Positions 16,991-24,582 of a stretch of 33,572 bases of DNA are shown piece after piece. Every line of letters begins with the position of its first letter. The first letter of the stretch is position 1. Both the position numbers and the translations under genes were made by a program. The stretch comes from an uncultured Prevotella sp. (lineage in GTDB: Bacteria > Bacteroidota > Bacteroidia > Bacteroidales > Bacteroidaceae). The stretch covers positions 1-33,572 of the forward strand of contig CAKQFF010000005.1 in NCBI GenBank assembly GCA_934230685.1. The letters run 5' to 3'. Below the pieces are notes generated by a model that saw nothing but the letters and a program-made list of their open reading frames with translations, did no database searches and was not told the origin of the DNA.

Positions 16991-17080
16991 CGTTAATGCA
17001 ATCTTGTTCGTTCGGGATTCGTTCGGGACTCGTTCGGGATTTGTACGAAAAGAATTCGAGATTCGTTCGGGATTTTTACG
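16991..17080. repeat. 11-bp phased TCGTTCGGGA array
   Basis: TCGTTCGGGA occurs at 17008, 17019, 17030 and 17063, all multiples of 11 apart. The intervening sequence is degenerate but keeps the phase: a CG dinucleotide occurs at 17013, 17024, 17035, 17046, 17057, 17068 and 17079, and again at 16991 with one step missing. Eleven is not a multiple of three, so the pattern is not coding. Confidence 0.75.
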
Positions 17081-17092
17081 AATTGAATTCAT

Positions 17093-17161
17093 GATTTTCC
17101 CAATATTGTTTGAAGGATTTTCCCAATATTGTTTGAAGGATTTTCCCAATATTGTTTGAAG
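17093..17161. repeat. Three perfect 23-bp tandem repeats
   Basis: Identical units lie at 17093-17115, 17116-17138 and 17139-17161. Each contains CCCAATATTG and ends TTGTTTGAAG. A decayed fourth copy may follow (TTTCCCCAATG). The end of each unit is complementary to CCTTCAAACAA at 17347-17357 on the far side of the large palindrome. Confidence 0.9.
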
Positions 17162-17357
17162 GTTATTTCCCCAATGTTTTTTCTGTTTATCGCCCGATTG
17201 TTGGCTTAGTGCTGCTTTGCTGCACCAATCTATTTGTTTAAGGTTGGATGTCGAGAGCTTGCTCTCGTAAAGCTAACCTTAAACAAATAGATTGAACCCA
17301 TAGGGTTTGCCAACAATCGGGTGTTTTTATTGTTTTTGTTAAAGCTCCTTCAAACAA
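17152..17357. repeat. Nested palindrome predicted to fold as a four-way junction
   Basis: Three inverted repeats are nested: 11 bp (17152-17162 with 17347-17357), 13 bp (17193-17205 with 17309-17321) and 20 bp (17226-17245 with 17275-17294). The 20-bp stem is capped by a hairpin, CGAGAGC-TT-GCTCTCG at 17252-17267. Two side hairpins sit exactly between the 13-bp and 20-bp stems: 17209-17225 (one T-T mismatch) on the left and AACCC-ATA-GGGTT at 17295-17307 on the right. Only 3 nt and 1 nt remain unpaired at the junction. T-rich sequence follows on the plus strand. Function is unknown. Confidence 0.85.
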
Positions 17358-17382
17358 ATTAGTTGGACAATCATGGCAGAGT

Positions 17383-17406
17383 GGGTATGGCAGGGATGCC
17401 ATACCC
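17383..17406. repeat. 10-bp perfect hairpin downstream of susD
   Basis: GGGTATGGCA and TGCCATACCC flank a GGGA loop. It lies about 60 bp past the susD stop on the minus strand and could stabilise or end the susCD transcript, but no T-run follows. Confidence 0.65.
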
Positions 17407-17420
17407 TCCTACAGATTGCC

Positions 17421-17446
17421 GCTCATATATAAAGAGAAATATGAGC
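17421..17446. repeat. 8-bp hairpin next to the susD stop
   Basis: GCTCATAT and ATATGAGC pair around a 10-nt A-rich loop, 18 bp past the susD stop codon. It may be part of the transcript end. Confidence 0.5.
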
Positions 17447-17463
17447 ACATACTTACAAATCCA

Positions 17464-19104
17464 TTAGTATCCCTCGTTCTGCTCCCAGTTCTGGTTCTCC
17501 TCCATTATATCCTTAGGCACCGGAAGTATTCGGCACGACTTGTCGAAGCGTGCGCCGGGGAAGCCCTTGCGGTGGAAGCCATACTCGCTCTCGAATGTTC
17601 CGAAGCGAATCATGTCGTTGCGGCGCCAGTTCTCGTCAACAAACTCGCGTCCACGCTCGTCGAGGATATCCTGCAACGTTGGCGTGCCGGCAAACTGAGG
17701 AGCATGCACATAGGAGCGTATCTGATTGAGCAACGACTGCGGAGTATCAGCATTTGTAGTATTTGCGCCACGCAGCAGAGCCTCAGCCTTGGTGAGGATG
17801 ATGTCAGCCAGACGGAAGATAGGCACGTCGTTGCTCTGGTTGCGCTTGTACATCGAATACTCGTTGGGGTTGGGATAGAACTTCAGCGAGCGGTAGCCCT
17901 GACTCCATCCCTTGCCGTTGGCTCCACAGTTGATTTGCTGACGCGATGTCTCGCTGTCGTCCTTCAGACTGATACTCTTGGAGAGCGTGAGCTGCTCGCC
18001 TTTGTAGATGTAAGGCTGCGAGGTGGCAACCGCCGTGAGGGCATCGTGGATGAACACTTTACCATCGGTTGTGGCACCAAGGACAGTCTCGTTGCGGTCG
18101 TCGCCAGGTAGAGTGAAGAGATTGGCAAACTCCTCGTTCATGGCACAAATGCCTGCGCACGAGTTGTTCATCTTGCCGCCAAGATAGCCCATCGAGTCGC
18201 CGTTGTCCACCTTGCGGAAGGTGCGGTAGCGACCGTAGCGCATGCCCGTGGCGTTCACCTTGTCATAAGGCATGGCATAGATGAAGTCCTTAATCTGCTG
18301 GCCGTTGTCGTAGAGGAATTTCTTGCGATAGGCGTCAGAGAGATCGAACACACCACTATTGATGATGTCGTCGCAATATTTCACACACTCGTCGAGCTTC
18401 TCGTTGCGTGTCGTGGCAGCGTCGTAGTCGGCCACGTTGGCAGCCGTATATACTCCCCAGTTGATGTAGAGTTTCACGAGCAGAGCCTCAGCCATCCAGT
18501 AGGTAGGCTTGCCATAGGTGGCTGCATTCACCGACTTGGTGAGCATGGGCAAACATTCCTTTATCTCCTTCTCGATGAATCGTGCCACCTCGCCACGCGG
18601 CTTGCGCTCCACAGCCTCTCCTTCGTCGGGCAAACGGTCGAGCACGGGCACGTCGCCGAAGCTGTCCATGAGTATGAAGTGATAGAAGGCACGCATCACA
18701 CGTGCCGGAGCCACCTGCTCGGGCTTGGCGTTGTCGCCAAGGTCTTTTATCACCTGGTTGCACTTGGTTATGCCCGAAGCAAGGTCGGCCCAATAGTTCA
18801 GCGGAGTGTTGTCGGGCTTGAAGTTATGCAGCGTAGGGTTCACATTCTCGGCGTTGTCGTAGTAGTCGCCGTCGAAGCTGATTCCCGCCGCCTCGTCCGA
18901 AGCGAATGTCTGGGTGCGGTTGTAGTTGTCGCCAAGCTGCTGTCGGAAGGCGTAGTAAACGTCAGCCATCTTTGCCTCCAAGGCAACCTCCGACTCCGTA
19001 GGATAGTCGGTATATTTTGATTTCACGTCCACATCCAGGTCGGTGCAGCTTGTGGCAAGCACAAGGGCAGAGGATGCGAGCGCGAAAAGTATTGACTTTT
19101 TCAT
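17464..19104 (-). CDS. SusD/RagB-family outer-membrane lipoprotein
   Basis: The 546-residue protein starts with a lipoprotein signal whose lipobox is LATSC with C20 as the lipidated residue. The remainder has the SusD layout: N-terminal helical repeats (YPTESEVALEAKMADVYYAFRQ, then RVMRAFYHFILMDSFGDVPVL with the conserved WYF/FGDVP pattern), and a C-terminal helical part with FRLADIILTKAEALLRGANT and ILDERGREFVDENWRRNDMIRFG. SusD proteins form the lid on a SusC channel and capture a glycan or peptide. It follows susC by 24 bp, the usual spacing of such pairs. The substrate cannot be told from sequence. Confidence 0.96.
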   Translation of the reverse strand: MKKSILFALASSALVLATSCTDLDVDVKSKYTDYPTESEVALEAKMADVYYAFRQQLGDNYNRTQTFASDEAAGISFDGDYYDNAENVNPTLHNFKPDNTPLNYWADLASGITKCNQVIKDLGDNAKPEQVAPARVMRAFYHFILMDSFGDVPVLDRLPDEGEAVERKPRGEVARFIEKEIKECLPMLTKSVNAATYGKPTYWMAEALLVKLYINWGVYTAANVADYDAATTRNEKLDECVKYCDDIINSGVFDLSDAYRKKFLYDNGQQIKDFIYAMPYDKVNATGMRYGRYRTFRKVDNGDSMGYLGGKMNNSCAGICAMNEEFANLFTLPGDDRNETVLGATTDGKVFIHDALTAVATSQPYIYKGEQLTLSKSISLKDDSETSRQQINCGANGKGWSQGYRSLKFYPNPNEYSMYKRNQSNDVPIFRLADIILTKAEALLRGANTTNADTPQSLLNQIRSYVHAPQFAGTPTLQDILDERGREFVDENWRRNDMIRFGTFESEYGFHRKGFPGARFDKSCRILPVPKDIMEENQNWEQNEGY

Positions 19105-19128
19105 TGCTGTTACTTTTTATTTATCTCT

Positions 19129-21924
19129 TTAGAAATTAACTTTCATGCCCACCATAAATGTGCGTGTGTGCGGATAATAGTCCTTGCGCCAATCCACACC
19201 CGGAGTGAGTCCGCCGAGCGACACCTCTGGGTCGGAACCCTTGTATGAAGTGAGCGTGAACACGTTGTTGCATGTGGCGTACATCGAGAGATTCTCTACC
19301 CATCCGTTCAGCTTGCCGAAGTCGTAGCTCAACGTCATCGACGAAAGTCGTAGGAAGGAGCCATTCTCTATGTAGCGGTCGGAAGGCGACTGCGAGTTGA
19401 CGTCGCCATAGTTCTGGTCGGTGAGTGCCTCGCGGAACACATTCTTGCCTTGTGTGATGAGTGCCACTCCGTTGTACTGAGCACGCATGGCGTTGAATAT
19501 CTTGTTGCCAAACACACCTTGGAAGAAGAGGTTGAGTGTCCAGTTCTTGTACGAGAGGTTGTTGGTCCAACCCATCGTCAGCTTAGGCTGAGCCGAACCT
19601 GTCTTTGCGCGGTCGGTGTCGGTGGGCTTGATGGTCTTCTCGCCAGTACGCTTGCCCGTCTCGGGGTCGTGCACCCAGAACTGTGATATTCCGTTCTCGT
19701 CGTGTCCTGCATACTCATAGGTGTAGAACTGTCCTATCGGGCTGCCCTCCATGAGTCGCTGCACAGCCACACCCGTATTGCCCGCAATCCAAGGATAGCC
19801 AAGGTCCTGGTATTTCACGGAGAAGGCGGCGTTGGAAAGTTTCTCCACACGGTTGCGGTTGTGCGAGAGGTTGAGCGATGTGGTCCATTGCCAGTCCTCG
19901 TTCTGCACGGGAATGGCGTTGATGGTAAGCTCTATGCCTCGGTTGGAGATGTCGCCCACGTTGGCTGTCATTGTGCCATAGGGATAGCGGTTGGTCGACA
20001 CGGGATAATAGTAGATGAGGTCGGACGTGCGCTTGTCGTAGTACTCGATGGTACCGGTGAGGCGCGAGTTGAAGAATCCGAAGTCCAGTCCGATGTTGAA
20101 CATCCCCGTGCGCTCCCATTTAAGGTCGGCATTCGAGTTGTTAGTAGCGGCGAGAGTGTGTTTGTTGGAGGTCACTCCGTTGGCATCGGTAAACTGGAAC
20201 CATCCGCTCACTCCGTAGGTGCGGCGTGCCGAATAGGCATCAAATCCGAGCGAGTTGCCACTCACGCCATAACCCACGCGCAGCTTGAGGTCGGAGAAGA
20301 TGTCGAGGTTGCGCACAAACTCTTCCTCGCCTATGCGCCATGCTGCCGAGATAGAGGGGAATGTAGCCCAGCGGTTGTTCTTGCCGAATGCCGAGGAACC
20401 GTCGCGGCGAAGCGTTGCCTGCAAGTTGTATTTTGAGGCGTAGGAGTAGTTGAGTCGTCCGTAGAACGAAATCATGCGCAAGGTAGACTCTGCCCCACTC
20501 TCCACTCCGTCCATACCGTCAATCTGATTGGCGTATGTGAGGTTGTAGTATTTCACGGCGTCGTTGTAGAAGTCCTTTACGGTAAGTCCGAATCCATCGT
20601 CCTGGTTGCTCTGCTCCCACGAGTAGCCTATCATGGCTCCCACGCGATGGTAGCCGGGGAAGGAATGGTTGTAGTTGCCAAAGGTCTCAAACACCTCCTT
20701 GTTGTTCATGTAGGTGGAGCGCTTGGCCTGGCCGTTGGTCTTCACAATCTGCGACTTTGTGGAGTGGTATTCCGAGAGCACGTTCTGGTCGTACATGTAG
20801 GAATACTGTGCGCTCCATGTGAGGTCTTTCAGCAGGTTGAGGTCGGCCTTTCCGGTTATCTGCATACGTCGGTAGATGGTCTGTCGGGTGTCCTCGCTGA
20901 TCATCGACATCGGGTTGTAGTACTGTGTGGTGCTTGTCGACTCGCTCCATGAACCGTCGTTGTTGCGCACCGGCTGGCAGGGCGAATAATACACCATGGC
21001 ATCGGTAACACTCACACCATGCTCTTGAGCCTCGATACCCTTCTTAGTAGTCTGGCTGGCGTTCACTCCAAGCGACAACTGCAGGTGGTCCTTGAGCACC
21101 TTTGAATGTGCAAGCGCGCGTGCTCCGAAACGTTCCATCTCGGAAGAGCGTATCACGCCCTCGTGGTTGAGATAGTTGAGCGACACGTTGTAGCCCGAAC
21201 GTGCGTTGCCGCCCGATACGGCAAGGTTGTGGTTGTGGGAGATGCCCGTGCGCTCCACCTCCTTCTGCCAGTCGACATTGGCTCCCATGTCGTTGGTAAG
21301 CTCAAAGCCGTTCTTCTGGGCATAGGCACGCAGGTCGGCGGCCGACGCAAGGTCGAGATTCTTTGCTACGCTCTCTACGGCCATGTAGCCGTTGTAGGTG
21401 ACGTGGGCTGTGCCGGCATGTCCGTGCTTGGTTGTAACGATGATCACGCCGTTGGCTGCCTTCGAGCCGTAGATGGCTGTGGCTGTGGCGTCGCGCAGGA
21501 TGTCTATCGACTCAATGTCGTCGGTAGCCACAAGAGAGAGGTCGACGCCTGGCACACCGTCGACTATATAATAAGGCTCCATGGCAGCACCCGTGCGCAA
21601 TGTAGAGGCTCCACGCAGAGTGATGGATGGAGCAGCATTGGGGTCGCCGCTATTGCTCACGGTGAGACCCGGCACCTTGCCCTGCAACAGCTGGGCAGGC
21701 GATGTGTAGACACCTTGGTTGAGGTCGGACGACTGTATGGTGGTGATGGAGCTTGTCACATCCTTACGGCGCATCTTGCCGTAGCCCACTACCACCACCT
21801 CGCTCAGCTTGAGCGTGTCGCGGCGTGTCTCCACTACATCAGGGTTTGAATCGTTGGCTGCAAACGTGTTTGCACTCATGCCCGTCGCGAGCAACGCCAA
21901 GACCAGGTTCTTGTTCAATTCCAT
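19129..21924 (-). CDS. SusC-family TonB-dependent outer-membrane transporter
   Basis: The 931-residue protein has a signal peptide (to about residue 23), a short linker, the TonB-box-like LSEVVVVGYGKMRRKDVTSSI, a plug domain (about 45-160) with the SusC blocks QLLQGKVPGLTVSNSGDP, PYYIVDGVPG and IESIDILRDATATAIYGSKAANGVIIVTT, and a long beta-barrel ending in the outer-membrane signature MVGMKVNF. It lacks the carboxypeptidase-like regulatory domain of about 80 residues that precedes the plug in most SusC proteins, hence its smaller size. It imports the ligand captured by the adjacent SusD using TonB energy. It is the third gene of a four-gene operon. Confidence 0.97.
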   Translation of the reverse strand: MELNKNLVLALLATGMSANTFAANDSNPDVVETRRDTLKLSEVVVVGYGKMRRKDVTSSITTIQSSDLNQGVYTSPAQLLQGKVPGLTVSNSGDPNAAPSITLRGASTLRTGAAMEPYYIVDGVPGVDLSLVATDDIESIDILRDATATAIYGSKAANGVIIVTTKHGHAGTAHVTYNGYMAVESVAKNLDLASAADLRAYAQKNGFELTNDMGANVDWQKEVERTGISHNHNLAVSGGNARSGYNVSLNYLNHEGVIRSSEMERFGARALAHSKVLKDHLQLSLGVNASQTTKKGIEAQEHGVSVTDAMVYYSPCQPVRNNDGSWSESTSTTQYYNPMSMISEDTRQTIYRRMQITGKADLNLLKDLTWSAQYSYMYDQNVLSEYHSTKSQIVKTNGQAKRSTYMNNKEVFETFGNYNHSFPGYHRVGAMIGYSWEQSNQDDGFGLTVKDFYNDAVKYYNLTYANQIDGMDGVESGAESTLRMISFYGRLNYSYASKYNLQATLRRDGSSAFGKNNRWATFPSISAAWRIGEEEFVRNLDIFSDLKLRVGYGVSGNSLGFDAYSARRTYGVSGWFQFTDANGVTSNKHTLAATNNSNADLKWERTGMFNIGLDFGFFNSRLTGTIEYYDKRTSDLIYYYPVSTNRYPYGTMTANVGDISNRGIELTINAIPVQNEDWQWTTSLNLSHNRNRVEKLSNAAFSVKYQDLGYPWIAGNTGVAVQRLMEGSPIGQFYTYEYAGHDENGISQFWVHDPETGKRTGEKTIKPTDTDRAKTGSAQPKLTMGWTNNLSYKNWTLNLFFQGVFGNKIFNAMRAQYNGVALITQGKNVFREALTDQNYGDVNSQSPSDRYIENGSFLRLSSMTLSYDFGKLNGWVENLSMYATCNNVFTLTSYKGSDPEVSLGGLTPGVDWRKDYYPHTRTFMVGMKVNF

Positions 21925-21981
21925 TATTTATATGTTAATGTTATTATTTCCGAAATGATCAGGTACTAAAAAGTAGAAGCC

Positions 21982-23124
21982 TTAGAAGGCTTCGTTGATA
22001 TTGAATATGAATCCGCTTTGTCCGGCTTTGCCGAAACCGTAGTCAAGCCTCACGTTCACGTTCTTCTTGAACTCCCAACGGTAGCCGAGTCCGTAGTTGG
22101 GCAGCACATGGCTCATACGCATAGCGCTGAACTTGGGGAACACGGTTCCGGCTCCTGCCCATACCACTATGCCGTTGCGCTTCCACACATGCTGGCGCAA
22201 TTCTACCTGCGTCTCCATCTTGTGCTTGTCGCGGTAGCGTCCCTCGTAGTAGCCTCGCATGGAGTAGCTGTTGCCGAGCAATGCCATCATGCCCCACGAG
22301 GGGTTGCCGAAGTTGAGCAATGTGCGGAAGTCGGCTGCCAAGGTTGCTCCGCTCCAAAGGGGCAGATAGCCGCTTGTGCGAAGGTCGGTGGTAGAGAAGG
22401 CATGCTTGTTGCCCATGAAACGCGGACGGAAGATTTGTTGCAGCGACAGATACACTCCACGCTTAGGGGCTGTGAGGTTGTCGCGCGTGTCGTAGAGCAC
22501 GGTGAGTCCGGCTCCTATGTTGTAGGTCTTGGGGCGTTGGCCTTCGAGCAATTCGGGTCGCTCGATTTTTGTTCCGCGTATGTAGTCGAATGCTATTGTC
22601 GGACCGATAAAGAGATTGTCAGCTGTGCTGAACAGCCAGCTTGCCTTTATCTGCGCCTGCCAACGCTTCATGTCGCTTTGGTTGCTCTCGTCGCTGCCCA
22701 TGGCGTAGCCCATGCCCCAAAAGTCGCAGGGGAACGAATAGAAGTATGTGGTATAGTCGATGCGCTGGCGGTCGCCAGGGAAAATATGGGTGCCTCTCAC
22801 TCCGAGCATATAGAACCCTACGGTCGATACGTCGCTGAAGAGCGACACGTTGCTTGGTGGTTGCAGGGTGTCGTTGGAGTCGGAACGGTATAGTCCGGCT
22901 GCCACAAGTCCCAGGCCCAGCTTGGTGTCGGTGCTGTAGTGCGGTCCGCCGATTACGCTGAAGTCAAAACGCTTGTTCTTCTTCTCCTTGTTGGCGTCGT
23001 TGAAGTAGTCGAGCAGTCGGGTGACAAAGCCACGCTTTTCCACCTGTCGCAACGTGTCGGCCTTCTCTTCCGCACGCATCGGCACGGCTGAGAGAAGGAG
23101 CAGGAATGTTATGGAGAACTTCAT
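21982..23124 (-). CDS. Omp85/BamA-like surface antigen, barrel only
   Basis: The 380-residue protein has a signal peptide (cleaved near AVPMRAEE), a short charged linker and a beta-barrel typical of the bacterial surface antigen (D15) domain. YDTRDNLTAPKRGVYLSL at about 211-228 and MRGYYEGRYRD at about 289-299, the equivalent of the loop-6 VRGF motif, identify the family. The chain ends in F, as outer-membrane barrels do. No POTRA repeats precede the barrel, unlike BamA. Similar small D15 proteins are widespread in Bacteroidota with unknown roles. It lies between the PCMD gene (38 bp upstream) and susC (57 bp downstream), so it is likely to serve the same uptake system. Confidence 0.85.
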   Translation of the reverse strand: MKFSITFLLLLSAVPMRAEEKADTLRQVEKRGFVTRLLDYFNDANKEKKNKRFDFSVIGGPHYSTDTKLGLGLVAAGLYRSDSNDTLQPPSNVSLFSDVSTVGFYMLGVRGTHIFPGDRQRIDYTTYFYSFPCDFWGMGYAMGSDESNQSDMKRWQAQIKASWLFSTADNLFIGPTIAFDYIRGTKIERPELLEGQRPKTYNIGAGLTVLYDTRDNLTAPKRGVYLSLQQIFRPRFMGNKHAFSTTDLRTSGYLPLWSGATLAADFRTLLNFGNPSWGMMALLGNSYSMRGYYEGRYRDKHKMETQVELRQHVWKRNGIVVWAGAGTVFPKFSAMRMSHVLPNYGLGYRWEFKKNVNVRLDYGFGKAGQSGFIFNINEAF

Positions 23125-23144
23125 ATTTTTTTAGTATTGATTTT

Positions 23145-23182
23145 TAATAGACCAATCCAACATTAATAGACCAATCCAACAT
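23145..23182. repeat. 19-bp tandem duplication across the PCMD gene stop codon
   Basis: Identical 19-bp units at 23145-23163 and 23164-23182. The copy inside the gene encodes its last residues (NVGLVY) and stop; the second copy lies immediately downstream. A recent slippage event is likely, and it leaves the protein end unchanged. Confidence 0.9.
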
Positions 23183-24134
23183 TGTCAACCCAGAAAGTAT
23201 TGCCTACGGTTCCTACATAGGCTCCGCCGTGACTCGACGAGAATTGCAGAATAAGATGTGTAGGAGTGGCGTCGGCTGCTGCCCATCCCGTCTCGCGCAC
23301 AAGGACGCTCTTGCCCTTGGAATTGCGGGCATAGTCGACGGAGCGCAGTCCCATTGTAGAGGCGTCGTAGAAAGGCTTGGCGGTGATGTTGCCGTAGTGT
23401 ATCTCGTAGGTGGCGGCGTTTATCCATCCGTTTGTGGTCTTGCCATACTTTATGACCGCTGTGCCCACGCGCTGGGCCGTGATGTTGCCCTGCGCGTCCT
23501 CGTGGCGGCGTTGCAGATAGAGCACGGTGATACAATAGTCAGGGCCTGACACGGTGGTTGCCTTGGAGAATCCGTTCTGACGTATACGGGTCTTCGAGCC
23601 TGGTACTTGCACCCTATAGTCGTAGCGCAAGGCCTTGGGACGATGGCTGAAGGGGATGCCCCAGTTCAAGGCCTTTGGGCCGTCCTTGGTGCCGGTGATG
23701 GGTTCCTTCATGTCGCCCAGGAATATGCTGCCTGCCGCGAGCACCTTGATGTTCATCATACCAAGCACTTTGCACGTCTCAATATGAGTCTGCATCTTGG
23801 CGCAATGGCCCGAGCCGCGAGTGTCGCGATAAACCGAGTTGTTGGTCTTCACAACACCCATCACTTTTGCCATGACGTTGCTTGTGCCCCAGGGCGAGCC
23901 TCCAAGATTCACGTAAGGATTGTTGCCCGAAAGGGCCTTGTTGGGACCTATCTCATAGAGCGTCTTGGTCTTGCCGCCTATCACAGCCGACTCATGTATC
24001 TGACGTGTTACCCACGTATCGAAATCGCCATATTTGAATGGCACGAACTTGCCTTCAGCACTTGCCTCATGAGGCAAAGCGAGGACAAAAATGGCAGACA
24101 ATACTGTCGTACGAAATATACTAAATTTGTCCAT
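23163..24134 (-). CDS. PCMD-domain secreted protein
   Basis: The protein is 323 residues from the start used here. A signal peptide spans MDKFSIFRTTVLSAIFVLAL to about EASAEG. The rest resembles the putative carbohydrate metabolism domain (PCMD): YEIGPNKALSGNNPYVNLGG, ALNWGIPFSHRPKALRYDYRVQVPG, then THLILQFSSSHGG and a closing TFWVDNVGLVY. Such proteins are found in SusCD loci and are thought to bind or process glycans, without proven activity. The frame opens at 24218, but the -7 element at 24206-24213 lies at that point, so the ATG at 24132-24134 is used. It is the first gene of the operon running through susD. No lipobox cysteine follows the signal. Confidence 0.82.
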   Translation of the reverse strand: MDKFSIFRTTVLSAIFVLALPHEASAEGKFVPFKYGDFDTWVTRQIHESAVIGGKTKTLYEIGPNKALSGNNPYVNLGGSPWGTSNVMAKVMGVVKTNNSVYRDTRGSGHCAKMQTHIETCKVLGMMNIKVLAAGSIFLGDMKEPITGTKDGPKALNWGIPFSHRPKALRYDYRVQVPGSKTRIRQNGFSKATTVSGPDYCITVLYLQRRHEDAQGNITAQRVGTAVIKYGKTTNGWINAATYEIHYGNITAKPFYDASTMGLRSVDYARNSKGKSVLVRETGWAAADATPTHLILQFSSSHGGAYVGTVGNTFWVDNVGLVY

Positions 24135-24205
24135 ATCGTTGATTTTGTTGTTGCTTCTGCGTCTATTCTTGCACAAACTAAGAGCTTTCTTTTCTTCTTG
24201 AAATG

Positions 24206-24213
24206 CAAAGATA
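24206..24213 (-). promoter_or_regulatory. -7 element of the PCMD-Omp85-SusCD operon
   Basis: TATCTTTG on the minus strand, 71 bp upstream of the chosen start. No adjacent ECF sigma, anti-sigma or SusR-type regulator gene is present in the window, so how the operon is controlled is unknown. Confidence 0.55.
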
Positions 24214-24500
24214 GACAAAAAAGGCTAAAGGGAAACTCTTTCTTTGTTAAAAGTTTTCATCCTAAAGAGTTTTTGGCTATTTAAGCACAGAAAAACGGAT
24301 TTATATACCACTCGGAGGAAATAAAATAATTGTGGCTTTCGGTAAAAGACAGAACAATGTAGCGGTAAAACATCATATAAAATCTCATTTTACTCTTTTA
24401 TACTTCCAATTCATTGGTCAATTTCTCACGTAAACTACTATAATTGCACATTCGGCATAAAAATGTGAATAAAAATCTTTGTAAATCGGCCAAATTCTGA

Positions 24501-24508
24501 TACCTTTG
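24501..24508 (+). promoter_or_regulatory. -7 element of the ptb-buk operon
   Basis: TACCTTTG is preceded by TTTG at 24478-24481 with 19 bp between. A complete Bacteroidota promoter, 74 bp before the ptb start. Confidence 0.65.
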
Positions 24509-24582
24509 CCACGGACATTGCACATAAAAACATGATTTGAGCAATACTAACAACTCGAAAATATAACCTAAAACATATAAAA

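Larger units (their letters stand above)
16904..17463. other. 560-bp gene-free region dense in repeats and palindromes
   Basis: From left to right it holds the eptA leader, an 11-bp phased CG array (16991-17080), three 23-bp tandem repeats (17093-17161), a nested four-way-junction palindrome (17152-17357), a 10-bp hairpin (17383-17406) and an 8-bp hairpin (17421-17446). The short ORFs crossing it on both strands are products of the repeats. It lies 3' of susD and 5' of eptA. Confidence 0.8.
24135..24582. other. Divergent promoter region between the PCMD operon and ptb
   Basis: It contains the minus-strand -7 element at 24206-24213 and the plus-strand -33/-7 pair at 24478-24481 and 24501-24508. 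The remaining AT-rich sequence shows no ORF, repeat or strong hairpin that I could find. Confidence 0.6.

Noticed and set aside
16946..17159. Open frames on both strands across the repeats, with peptide motifs such as NPERI
   Set aside because: The frames follow from 11-bp and 23-bp repeats lacking stops. The repeat lengths are not multiples of three, and no promoter or family match supports a gene.
17093..17161. Possible CRISPR array
   Set aside because: The 23-bp units are directly adjacent with no spacers, and no cas gene is in the window.
17152..17357. Integron attC site or tRNA-like gene
   Set aside because: The GTT and AAC boxes are in the wrong order for attC. There is no CCA end, T-loop or anticodon arm of tRNA size.
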